From Maritimibacter alkaliphilus HTCC2654 (lineage in GTDB: Bacteria > Pseudomonadota > Alphaproteobacteria > Rhodobacterales > Rhodobacteraceae): 64,000 bases of DNA. This document shows, piece by piece, positions 53,338 through 60,829 of the stretch (its first letter is position 1; each line of letters begins with the position of its first letter). A program made the translations under genes and the position numbers. The notes below the pieces were generated by a model that worked only from the letters and a program-made list of their open reading frames with translations, searched no databases and was not told the DNA's origin. Location of the stretch: the NCBI RefSeq assembly GCF_000152805.1, contig NZ_CH902578.1:1728231-1792230 (forward strand). Direction: 5' to 3'.

Positions 53338-53502
53338 GTGAATAAGGCGCGCTTCCATCAAGGATTTCACCCATCGCCGCGACGAGAGAAGGCCTTGGGG
53401 GGATCGGATAGGGTTTCTCTCACCTCAAGGCAGTATCAACGTGAAGAGCTACATATCAAAGTAGCTACCGCTCTACAGGACATAGAAGATGAAGATGAGT
53501 AA
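53338..53502 (+). CDS. 54-aa protein preceding the serine recombinase
   Basis: GTG at 53338, with GGAGG 4 bases upstream, opens a 54-codon frame (NKARFHQGFHPSPRREKALG..., ending LQDIEDEDE). Its end overlaps the recombinase start by 14 bases, so translation is likely coupled. Basic first half, acidic tail. No family recognised; a recombination accessory factor is possible. Confidence 0.45.
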   Translation: MNKARFHQGFHPSPRREKALGGSDRVSLTSRQYQREELHIKVATALQDIEDEDE

Positions 53503-54280
53503 AAGCGAGACGGATCTAGGCAAGTTGGCCGTGGGCTACGCACGTGTCTCAACCACGGGGCAAGGAGATAAAGGGACTAGCTTGGAGGCGCAGCGCCGCG
53601 CAATCCGGACCTTCTCTGACCACATGGGCTATAGGCTGATTGAGGTCTTCGAGGATGCTGCGTCTGGTGCGCACGAGAAGAGCTTCAATATGCGACCGAA
53701 CCTCAACCACGCCCTTGATTGTATGAAAGAGAACGATGCGATTCTCGTCGTTTATGACTGGGATCGTTTCTCCCGGTATAGAGGTGTTCCGGAGCAGTTG
53801 AAGAAGCGCGGCATATCCAAAGATCGTGTATTATGCGTGAAGTCAGGTGAAGATCTGCGGCGCGCCTCGGAAGCTGCGGTATTCGAGCGTGCTTCCTTCG
53901 ATCGCGAGATGATCTCGCGTCGCACGAAGGATGGTATGGCTGCAAAGAAACGCGCAGGCGAGACGTTCGGCAATCCCGACATCAAGAACGTGCAAGCGTC
54001 CGGTGTGAAGGCCTACAGCGCGAAGGCTGATCGGGTCGTTCATGAGATTGTGGAACACATCCGGCGCGGGACGCTCGACGATAAAGATAGCTGCGGCGTA
54101 GTAGCCAAAAAATTGAACGCTGCGGGCCTGCTCACTGCGCACGATAAGTCCTGGAACAAGGACCGTGTGAAAGGTCCACTTCGCAAGGCTCGAGCACTAA
54201 TCAAGGCCGAGCAATCATCGGAGTCAGACGACATAGATGAAGAAGGCTACGAGCATGAGATTACATTCGGTATGTTCTGA
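53489..54280 (+). CDS. Serine recombinase (resolvase/invertase family)
   Basis: 263 residues (start 53489 or the ATG at 53495). Catalytic domain: GYARVSTTGQ with the nucleophile Ser at about residue 21, VYDWDRFSRY, and the E-helix SFDREMISRRTKDGMAAKK. A Recombinase-type region follows (about 165-245), as in mobile-element resolvases somewhat larger than Tn3 types. It lies in the module delimited by iteron blocks A and B and may excise or resolve it. Base composition is more AT-rich than that of its neighbours. Confidence 0.9.
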   Translation: MKMSKSETDLGKLAVGYARVSTTGQGDKGTSLEAQRRAIRTFSDHMGYRLIEVFEDAASGAHEKSFNMRPNLNHALDCMKENDAILVVYDWDRFSRYRGVPEQLKKRGISKDRVLCVKSGEDLRRASEAAVFERASFDREMISRRTKDGMAAKKRAGETFGNPDIKNVQASGVKAYSAKADRVVHEIVEHIRRGTLDDKDSCGVVAKKLNAAGLLTAHDKSWNKDRVKGPLRKARALIKAEQSSESDDIDEEGYEHEITFGMF

Positions 54281-54529
54281 CGCGCGCAGGCTGGCTGTTG
54301 AGGTCGGTGAGCATGATCCGGGCGCCCCGAGCTACCAGAGTCACACAACGCGTTCGGCGCGCTCTATCCGGTCCGCCGTTGCTGACATCGAAGAATCCGA
54401 CGGATAGCGAGTGCGACCAGACATCGCACCACCCCGTCGGCATGACGGCCCCGCAGAGACTCTCTGTTCGCGCTCAGGGGCACGGTCGTGTGTTTGGAGG
54501 CCTCGGCGCCCGAAATGACTTTGACGCGC

Positions 54530-54970
54530 TCAGCGGGCAGCACAGCGCCTCTGGGCGCGTTCGGCCAGCGCGGCCATGACAGGAAGGCCCGAGAGATCCG
54601 AGACGAAGATGGTGCTGTCATCTACGGGCCAGTCGAGCGACATCTTGGGGGCGCCGCCGTGGCGCCATTCGATCCGGTCGCCGGGATGCGCCTGACGAAG
54701 CCAGCGCGCCGCCGGGCCATGGCCCGCGTGAAGCACGCAATCAACGTCGAAGCGTCCGTCAGCGTGCCAATGCCGGTAGGTGAAGGCGCGCGGTCGAGCG
54801 GGCGCCCCGGCGCCGCATTCGGGAAACCGCAACCGGCAATGGCCGCCATGCGGCCGGTCCCGCGGCAGCGCTTCCCCGTCCAGCGGCGCGAATGTCACCC
54901 TCCGCATGGTCAGGTCGAGCGGGAGGACCCGCTCAACCCGGACCGCGTGAAAGCCTTCACTCGACGCCAT
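54530..54970 (-). CDS. Siderophore-interacting protein, 3'-truncated
   Basis: 146 residues, against about 240-270 for the family. The FAD-binding half is clear: MRRVTFAPLDGEAL, PRAFTYRHWHADGRFDVDCVLHAGHGPAARWLR, then GDRIEWRHGGAP. The NAD-binding half ends soon after FVSDLSGLPVMAALAERAQ, where the frame runs into unrelated DNA. It would reduce ferric siderophores for the importer that follows, but the loss of the C-terminal domain makes activity doubtful. Its start overlaps the binding-protein gene end by 14 bases on the same strand, so it was once the next gene of that operon. Confidence 0.72.
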   Translation of the reverse strand: MASSEGFHAVRVERVLPLDLTMRRVTFAPLDGEALPRDRPHGGHCRLRFPECGAGAPARPRAFTYRHWHADGRFDVDCVLHAGHGPAARWLRQAHPGDRIEWRHGGAPKMSLDWPVDDSTIFVSDLSGLPVMAALAERAQRRCAAR

Positions 54971-55865
54971 AGATGCGCGCGATGTCGTCGAGCATCAGTT
55001 GCGCGGCGAGAATGCCGCCGGCGGTATTCCAGATCGCGTCGCTGACGTCGTGCACACGGCCGGCCTGAACCGCCGACAGCGATTGCCAGAGTGGGTCGTT
55101 CAGGACCTCTTCGGCCACGGCGTCGCCTTCGCCGTCGCCGGTGTCGTATGTGAAGTGGAAGATCCGGTCGCCGTCCATGTCGGGAATGCTTTCCTTGCCC
55201 GTGCGGATCGCGAAGTCCTCGACATTCTGATTCTCGGGCCGGTCGAAGCCGAGATCCTGGAGCAGAACGCCGGAAAAACTGTCGAGTTGGTAGATGCGGA
55301 TCTGCCCTGGCAGAAACCGGATGACGGAGACCTTTTCCTTAAGAGCATCGCCCAGTGACGCGCTCAGCGTATCGACACGCGCTTCGTAATCAGCGATGGC
55401 GGCCGCGCCCTCTTCCTTCAGTCCGAGCGCATCAGCGTAAAGGCGGAAATTGATCTGCCAGTCACCGCGCAGTTCAGCCGACATGACCGTTGGCGCGATG
55501 GCCGAAAGCTGGGGAAAGATCTCTTCGTGCCGCTGGGCGTTGCCGAGAATCAGGTCGGGTTGCAACGCAGCGACCAGTTCAAGATTCACCGCGCTCTCGG
55601 TGCCGACGGGCTGCGCATCGCCCATCTGCTCGGTGATGTGATCCCACCACGGATCGCCGTTCCAGGAGTTCGCGGCCCCCACCGGCACCACGCCGAGCGC
55701 AAGCAGGGCCTCGGTCCCCTCGTTGGTCAGGACGACCACGCGCTGCGGTTCTTCCGGAACGTCGGTGGTCCCCAGCGCATGGTCGATCTCGCGGGCCTGA
55801 AGCGGTGCGATGTCCAGCAGCGCCACGACCGGCAGCGCGGCGAGGATATGTCGGAAGAGTTGCAT
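54957..55865 (-). CDS. Siderophore/haem ABC transporter binding protein (FecB/FhuD-like)
   Basis: 302 residues from the ATG at 55865, with a signal peptide ending near LQA. Peripla_BP_2 fold: RVVVLTNEGTEALLALGVVPVGAANSW, then NLELVAALQPDLILGNAQRHEE and ADALGLKEEG. It binds a ferric complex. It is divergent from the two permeases and ATPase at 55968-58748, sharing a 100-base control region with an iron-box-like palindrome. The frame to 55940 is unsupported. Confidence 0.9.
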   Translation of the reverse strand: MQLFRHILAALPVVALLDIAPLQAREIDHALGTTDVPEEPQRVVVLTNEGTEALLALGVVPVGAANSWNGDPWWDHITEQMGDAQPVGTESAVNLELVAALQPDLILGNAQRHEEIFPQLSAIAPTVMSAELRGDWQINFRLYADALGLKEEGAAAIADYEARVDTLSASLGDALKEKVSVIRFLPGQIRIYQLDSFSGVLLQDLGFDRPENQNVEDFAIRTGKESIPDMDGDRIFHFTYDTGDGEGDAVAEEVLNDPLWQSLSAVQAGRVHDVSDAIWNTAGGILAAQLMLDDIARIYGVE

Positions 55866-55911
55866 GAGGCGGCATCCTTTGTTGAGTGTTTCAGTCGGAT
55901 TTGCTGCGAAT

Positions 55912-55926
55912 TGATTGACTAAATCA
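55912..55926. promoter_or_regulatory. Iron-regulator box candidate (TGA-N9-TCA)
   Basis: TGATTGACTAAATCA fits the RirA IRO-box form TGA-N9-TCA, and the overlapping GACTAAATCAGTC is also palindromic. It sits between the divergent siderophore genes. Which regulator binds is unknown. Confidence 0.6.
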
Positions 55927-55967
55927 GTCGGGAATGTCAATCGACCGTCGAAGAAGGTGCATCAGCA

Positions 55968-56951
55968 ATGAAGAAAACCGCCACGCTCCTTGTGCTGGTC
56001 CTCGGCCTCGCAATCGGCGCGAGCCTCCACTTGGGGCTAAATCTCTATTCGCCGGCAAAGGTTCTGGCCGCGCTCGGGGGTGCCGAGGGCACGGATGCGA
56101 TCATCATCAGGACCCTGCGCATCCTCCGCACCCTGGTGGCGATCTGCGCCGGTGCGGCGCTCGGCCTGTCGGGTTTTCTCGTCCAGTCCGCGACGCGCAA
56201 TCCGCTTGCCGAGCCGGGGCTTCTTGGGATCAACGCCGGTGCGGCGTTCTGCGTCGTTTTGGGGGTCACGTCTTGGGGCACGGTCGGCCTCGCGGCGATG
56301 GGAGCGCTGGCCCTCGCGGGCGGGCTTTCGACCACGGGTTTCTTGTTCGCCGTCGTCGCAGCGGCCGGGCGGACCGCCGGGCCGGGCACGACCCTCCTCG
56401 CAGGGGTGACGCTGGCGGCCATGCTCGCCTCGCTGACCCAGGTTCTACTGCTGGTGGATGAAACGGCGCTGGAAACCATGTTGTTCTGGCTCTCGGGGGG
56501 GTTCGCCGACCGGAGCCTCGCTGTGCTCGCGCTCGGACTGCCCTCGCTCGCCGTCGGGATGATCGGGGCGCTGGCCATATCGGGGTCGCTGGACGTGCTG
56601 CGGCTCGACGACGACAGCGCCGGGGCGCTTGGTGTGCACGTGACCGGGGTCAGGATGGGGGCGCTCGCTTTGGGCGCCCTGCTCGCTGCCGGCGCGGTCG
56701 CGATGGCCGGGCCGGTCGTGTTTCTCGGTCTCGTGGCCCCACATCTGGCCCGCCGCATCGCTCCGCGCACCAACAGCGCGGGCTGGATCGTCGTCACCGT
56801 GCTGACCGGCGCGATTATCGCGGTCCTGGCCGACATCGTGGCCCGGCTCATCGTCCTGCCTGGAGAGGCGCCGGTCGGCGCTGTGCTTGCCCTCGTCGGC
56901 GTTCCCATCCTGGTCAGCCTCCTGCGTCGCAAGGCCGAGGCCGCGCTGTGA
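55968..56951 (+). CDS. FecCD-family ABC permease (first)
   Basis: 327 residues with about nine or ten membrane helices. FecCD patterns: RTLVAICAGAALGLSGFLVQSATRNPLAEPGLLGINAGAA near residues 55-95, LSGGFADRS, and VAMAGPVVFLGLVAPHLAR. It pairs with the next permease to carry an iron complex inward. Its end overlaps the second permease by 4 bases. Confidence 0.93.
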   Translation: MKKTATLLVLVLGLAIGASLHLGLNLYSPAKVLAALGGAEGTDAIIIRTLRILRTLVAICAGAALGLSGFLVQSATRNPLAEPGLLGINAGAAFCVVLGVTSWGTVGLAAMGALALAGGLSTTGFLFAVVAAAGRTAGPGTTLLAGVTLAAMLASLTQVLLLVDETALETMLFWLSGGFADRSLAVLALGLPSLAVGMIGALAISGSLDVLRLDDDSAGALGVHVTGVRMGALALGALLAAGAVAMAGPVVFLGLVAPHLARRIAPRTNSAGWIVVTVLTGAIIAVLADIVARLIVLPGEAPVGAVLALVGVPILVSLLRRKAEAAL

Positions 56952-57967
56952 GCCGGATCGTCGCCCCCCTGCGCCTTGCCGGGCTGGCCGCTTGTCTCGC
57001 GGTGCTCGCCGTCGTGGCGACGGGCCTCGGGTCGAGCGCCCTGCCACTCGACCGCGTGACCGCCGCGCTCTTCGGGCGGGGCGAGGCGATGGATGCGGTG
57101 ATCGTCTGGACCTTGCGCTTGCCACGGGTGGCGCTCGCCGTGCTCGCCGGCATGGCGCTCGCGCTGGCGGGGGCGCTCCTCCAACGGGTAACGCGAAACC
57201 CGGTCGCCGCGCCCTCGATCCTCGGGATCACCGACGGGGCCGCCGTGGGGGTTGTCGCATTCCTCTGGATCTTCTCGGACGATGCCAACGCGCTCGCGGT
57301 CTCGATCCATTGGCAGCGGCTTGCCGCTGCGCTCGGCGCCCTCGTTTTCGCGGCTCTCGTTGCGGTGCTCGCCCTGCTCGATCCGCAGGGCCTCAGCCCG
57401 TTGCGCATCATTCTCTACGGCATTTCACTTGCCGCCCTAGCGAAGGCGGCGGTGACGCTGATGATGATCCTGGGGCCGGTCTACCGCGCAGGGCAGGCCC
57501 TGACCTGGCTGACGGGATCGGTCGGTGCGGCCCATTGGCACGACGTGGGAACGGTCGCGGCCGGCCTGATAGTCGCCACACTAATCCTCGTGATGGTCGG
57601 CCGCCGCGTCCGGCAACTCGTCCTCGACCCGGAGACCGCCCAGGCGACCGGCGTTTCGGTCGGTCGGGCGCAGCTTCTGTTCCTCGCCCTCACGGTCGTG
57701 CTCACCGCGCTCGCTGTGTCACAGGTCGGTGCGGTCGGTTTCGTGGGTCTCATCGCGCCGCATATCGCGCGCCTCATTCACGGCCAGTTCACCGGGGGAT
57801 ACCTCGCGGCCACGGCGATGATCGGTGGCGTGCTCATCCTCGGCGCCGACACGCTGGCCCGGACGCTGGCCCCGCCCGTCGAACTGCCCGCCGGGGCCCT
57901 CACCGCGCTGGTCGGCGCCCCCCTTTTTCTCTGGCTGCTGTTGAAAGAAAGGCGAACGCATGGCTGA
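56948..57967 (+). CDS. FecCD-family ABC permease (second)
   Basis: 339 residues, about ten membrane helices. Patterns RLPRVALAVLAGMALALAGALLQRVTRNPVAAPSILGITDGAA, WLTGSVGAAHW and VSQVGAVGFVGLIAPHIAR. Overlaps the ATPase gene by 8 bases. Forms a heterodimer with the preceding permease. Confidence 0.93.
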   Translation: MSRIVAPLRLAGLAACLAVLAVVATGLGSSALPLDRVTAALFGRGEAMDAVIVWTLRLPRVALAVLAGMALALAGALLQRVTRNPVAAPSILGITDGAAVGVVAFLWIFSDDANALAVSIHWQRLAAALGALVFAALVAVLALLDPQGLSPLRIILYGISLAALAKAAVTLMMILGPVYRAGQALTWLTGSVGAAHWHDVGTVAAGLIVATLILVMVGRRVRQLVLDPETAQATGVSVGRAQLLFLALTVVLTALAVSQVGAVGFVGLIAPHIARLIHGQFTGGYLAATAMIGGVLILGADTLARTLAPPVELPAGALTALVGAPLFLWLLLKERRTHG

Positions 57968-58748
57968 AGCTCTCACCCGTTTGCGCAATGTCACGGCGCG
58001 CTATGACGGTGTCACCGCGCTCGAGACGGTCGACCTCAACCTTCCCAAGGGCCTTATCACCGCGTTCTGCGGCCCGAACGGGAGCGGAAAGTCCACGGCG
58101 CTGCGCGTCATGCGCGGCCTGCACGTTCCGTCGATGGGGACCGTCGAGGTCGCCGGCCGTCCGCTCGGCGACTGGATGCCCAGGGAACTCGCGAAATCGG
58201 TCGCGATGCTGAGTCAATCGCCCGACGCGCCTCCGGAATTGACGGTGCAGGATCTCGTCCGGCTCGGTCGCTTTGCGCACCAACGTGGCTTCCGCGGGCA
58301 ACGGGCGGAGGATCGAATCGCCTGCGAGAGGGCGCTGGCGGCGACTGAGATGACCCACCTCGCCGAACGGCCGATCGGGCGGCTCTCGGGGGGGCAACTA
58401 CAACGCGCGTGGATCGCGATGACCATCGCGCAGGACGCACCAAACATCTTCCTCGACGAACCGACAAACCATCTAGACGTGTCGCATGCGTTCGAGGTGC
58501 TCGAACTCGTGAAGCGTCTCAATCGCTCCGAAGGCCGCAGTTTCGTGCTTGTGCTGCATGACCTCAACATGGCGATGCGCTACGCCGATCATATCGTTCT
58601 GTTCGACGAGGCGCACGTAGAGGCGGCCGGCCCCACCCGAACTGTCCTGACGGAGCGCCGGATCTCCGAGGTCTTCGGCATCGGCTGCAAGCTGATCGAC
58701 ATCGAGGGGCAGGACGTCCCCACTGTTGTTCTGCTGCCGGGTCAATAA
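57960..58748 (+). CDS. Iron-complex ABC transporter ATP-binding protein (FepC-like)
   Basis: 262 residues. Walker A GPNGSGKST, signature LSGGQLQRAWIAMTIAQD, Walker B IFLDEPTNHLD and switch VLHDLNMAMRYADH, the FepC/FhuC form. Energises the two FecCD permeases. Its C-terminal tail ends in a short helix. Last gene of the plus-strand operon; boundary element copy 4 lies 120 bases on. Confidence 0.95.
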   Translation: MAEALTRLRNVTARYDGVTALETVDLNLPKGLITAFCGPNGSGKSTALRVMRGLHVPSMGTVEVAGRPLGDWMPRELAKSVAMLSQSPDAPPELTVQDLVRLGRFAHQRGFRGQRAEDRIACERALAATEMTHLAERPIGRLSGGQLQRAWIAMTIAQDAPNIFLDEPTNHLDVSHAFEVLELVKRLNRSEGRSFVLVLHDLNMAMRYADHIVLFDEAHVEAAGPTRTVLTERRISEVFGIGCKLIDIEGQDVPTVVLLPGQ

Positions 58749-58867
58749 GCTCTAGACTCCGTCGAAAGAGCGAAACGGGCATCCGCTTAGGCCATGGCAA
58801 CAGACTGCTTTTTATGGATTCGTGTTAAGGGTGTGAGGCCACCGCTCGATCACGCGCACTTTGGCCC

Positions 58868-58920
58868 GGGCCAGGAATGGCTGTAGCGACACGCCACAGC
58901 AGGCCCGTAGCGTCTTCGAA
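58868..58920 (+). repeat. Module-boundary element, copy 4 (eroded)
   Basis: GGGCCAGGAATGGCTG then CGACACGCC match the other copies. After that the match fades (NGCSDTPQQ in the shared frame). It lies 45 bases before iteron block B, as copy 3 lies just before block A. Confidence 0.55.
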
Positions 58921-58963
58921 AAGACGCTCCTCTTTTGCTGGGCGCCAAGTAAGAGACCCGGAC

Positions 58964-59210
58964 AGAGGGTTTACATCGGGTTTACATAGCGCCCGCTCCG
59001 GGTTGCCCTATGTAAACTCGCGGGACGTTAGGAAGGGAAATATTCACCATTTGTTCTCATTTTGGGTTTACATGGAGTTTACATAGAGTTGACAGATTTC
59101 ATCCCAAAACCGCGTTTTTTGGTGATCCATGTAAACCCCGCGACGCGAAAACCCCAACAAAACAGGCATCTGCGATGAGATCAGGCCAGGCGAAGGTTTA
59201 CATCGACCTC
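58964..59210 (+). repeat. Iteron-like block B
   Basis: Collinear with block A: GGGTTTACAT motifs at 58967, 58978, 59064 and 59075 (direct) and ATGTAAAC at 59010 and 59129 (inverted), with TATTCACCATTTGTTCTC, AGTTGACAGAT and AACAAAACAGGC. The two blocks are direct repeats 6.65 kb apart around the siderophore module. Confidence 0.65.
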
Positions 59211-59454
59211 GGCGGTGACGGCGATCGACGTCCGCGCGCACCGGCGCAAAGGCCTTTAACGGTGCATCCGAGCGCGTCCTACGATCACGCTGACGACCCA
59301 CGGACGTGTGGCCAAGTCGATGTCGAACCGGTGACGCGAAGGTCCATAGGAGCAAATGTCGCGCACCGACGTGCATCATGGCTTGCGGGCCGAAACCTGG
59401 ATGCTCCTTTCTGAAATAATCTCGCCTCGAACCGCCTCCCGTCGTCCGGGTTGC

Positions 59455-59460
59455 TATAAT
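59455..59460 (+). promoter_or_regulatory. Candidate -10 element before the HUH gene
   Basis: TATAAT within TTGCTATAATGGGAG, 27 bases before the HUH gene ATG. The same GCTATAATGG lies before the recombinase operon at 53321. No clear -35 is seen. Confidence 0.4.
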
Positions 59461-59486
59461 GGGAGATATTGAAGATCTGAAAGACG

Positions 59487-59999
59487 ATGCTAATGAACCG
59501 ACATCTGGACATCACGCGAATGACATCGGGCACGAACAGGAAATTGCTCCAACGCGAGCTGCGCAAATGGCTCGCACGCTACACTTTCACGCACTTTGTC
59601 ACTTTGTCGTCCAATCACCAGAGCTTCAGCTACCAGTGGATGAAGCAACAGTTGAGAGAGTGGGATGCGCGCGTAAACCACTCTCTGAACGGCCGGCGGT
59701 GGCAAAAAAGACCGGACGAGCGCCTGGTTTGGTTCGCATTTCCGGAGAAGCTCACCACCAATCCGCACTGGCACCTTCTGGTGGCGGTTGATGACCGCGC
59801 TGAGACGCCCGCTCGTGCTGCGCGCCTTGCAGATTTTCCCATTTACGGCAACCGGCATTGGATGAACCTATGTTACCAAGGATCCTTCGACGCACAGCGC
59901 ATTGAATCAAAGGGAATAATCGAGTATGCTACGAAGGTGAGCGCCAACCCGGCGTATCTGGAAAGGTTCGTGCTCTCGAGGGAGTTCATGAACATCTAG
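59487..59999 (+). CDS. HUH endonuclease / rolling-circle Rep-like protein
   Basis: 170 residues (start ATG 59487 or 59493). Three replication-initiator motifs appear in order: a motif-1-like FTHFVTLSSN (about 35-43), motif 2 NPHWHLLVAV with H94-x-H96 (the HUH metal site), and motif 3 YATK with Tyr147-x-x-Lys150 (nicking Tyr). Such proteins nick single-stranded DNA at an origin or transposon end. It is short, with no helicase domain. It follows iteron block B, which may hold its target. Its closest family is not clear to me. Confidence 0.65.
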   Translation: MLMNRHLDITRMTSGTNRKLLQRELRKWLARYTFTHFVTLSSNHQSFSYQWMKQQLREWDARVNHSLNGRRWQKRPDERLVWFAFPEKLTTNPHWHLLVAVDDRAETPARAARLADFPIYGNRHWMNLCYQGSFDAQRIESKGIIEYATKVSANPAYLERFVLSREFMNI

Positions 60000-60261
60000 G
60001 GTTCGAAGACAGCCTGATTGCGACGCTTCAGGTAGGTCATGGGCATCTAGATTCCTGGCATTTCCATCGACCTCGCTCTGGTCGTAATGGCGAAGCTATG
60101 TTTGATAGCTCCACTACACATAAATCGAAAGCATGGTTCAGCGCCGACAACGGAGGCGCTGAACGCAGCGAGCGAGGCCGAAGGCCGAGTGAGTGAGCAT
60201 CTCTTGTCGCTGCTACACGCCACGAGCGTGAACCGTTCCGCCCCCCAACGAACACGAAGTC

Positions 60262-60333
60262 CTAGAAAAACACGTCGCTAGCGATGAGGATGCAGACTGG
60301 TGCCGCAACAGCTTCAAGTTCCAAAGCTCCCAT
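60262..60333 (-). repeat. 72-base micro-ORF repeat, copy 3
   Basis: ATG-to-TAG frame of 24 codons on the minus strand (MGALELEAVAAPVCILIASD...). It shares the AP-x-x-I pattern, length and stop with copies 1 and 2. Here the frame is also open upstream of the ATG. Confidence 0.45.
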
Positions 60334-60416
60334 GTTTTCTTTTCTGTGTTCCGGTCGTTTTTGTTTGCTTCTTAGATCTGAAGAGCCAGTGATACTCGTG
60401 GTTCTCTGAACGAGGT

Positions 60417-60764
60417 AAGTTCTGGCACGACAACATGGACACCCGGTCTTTATCGCGAACCAGAATGCGCCCGGGGTCGTTCTTTCGACGAACAGCGAGT
60501 TCAATGAGGAGCAGCTTCAACAACTGGTCCACGAGCACCCTGAGGCACTTCCCATCAACGAAATCGACGCGGCCTTCGAGGGTGCGATTTCGGTCTGCCG
60601 CGAGTTGAACACACCCGCCGGCCCGATCGACAACTTCCTCATCACACTTTCTGGGCTCCCGGTCATCGTCGAATGCAAGTCATGGCGCAACCCGCAAGCG
60701 TGCCTTGAGGTGGTGGGCTAAGTGCTCAATTATGCGAAAGCGCTCGCGCTGGTCGTCGACTGAA
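60417..60764 (+). pseudogene. Broken PD-(D/E)XK nuclease-like gene
   Basis: A frame without a start carries STNSEFNEEQLQQLVHEHPEALPINEID, then IDNFLITLSGLPVIVECKSWRNPQA, whose Asp and Glu-x-Lys form a PD-(D/E)XK core. After EVVG comes TAA (60720-60722) where relatives have Gln, so a CAA-to-TAA change is likely. The homology goes on as LNYAKAL for 10 more codons before TGA. Both ends and the interior are damaged. Confidence 0.65.
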
Positions 60765-60829
60765 ATTGAGTGTGATGCTGCCCCGCGCGGTCGCACTCTC
60801 GATCCGAACACAACAAAGGACCTACTCGA

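Noticed and set aside
33172-54553. Similarity of GCGGGCAGCGCAGCGCC at 33172 and GCGGGCAGCACAGCGCC at 54535
   Set aside because: Only about 20 bases match and the flanks differ; chance is likely in GC-rich DNA.
56045-57310. A 421-codon minus-strand frame
   Set aside because: Antisense to the two FecCD permease genes, with the Ala/Arg/Pro-rich composition of shadow frames.
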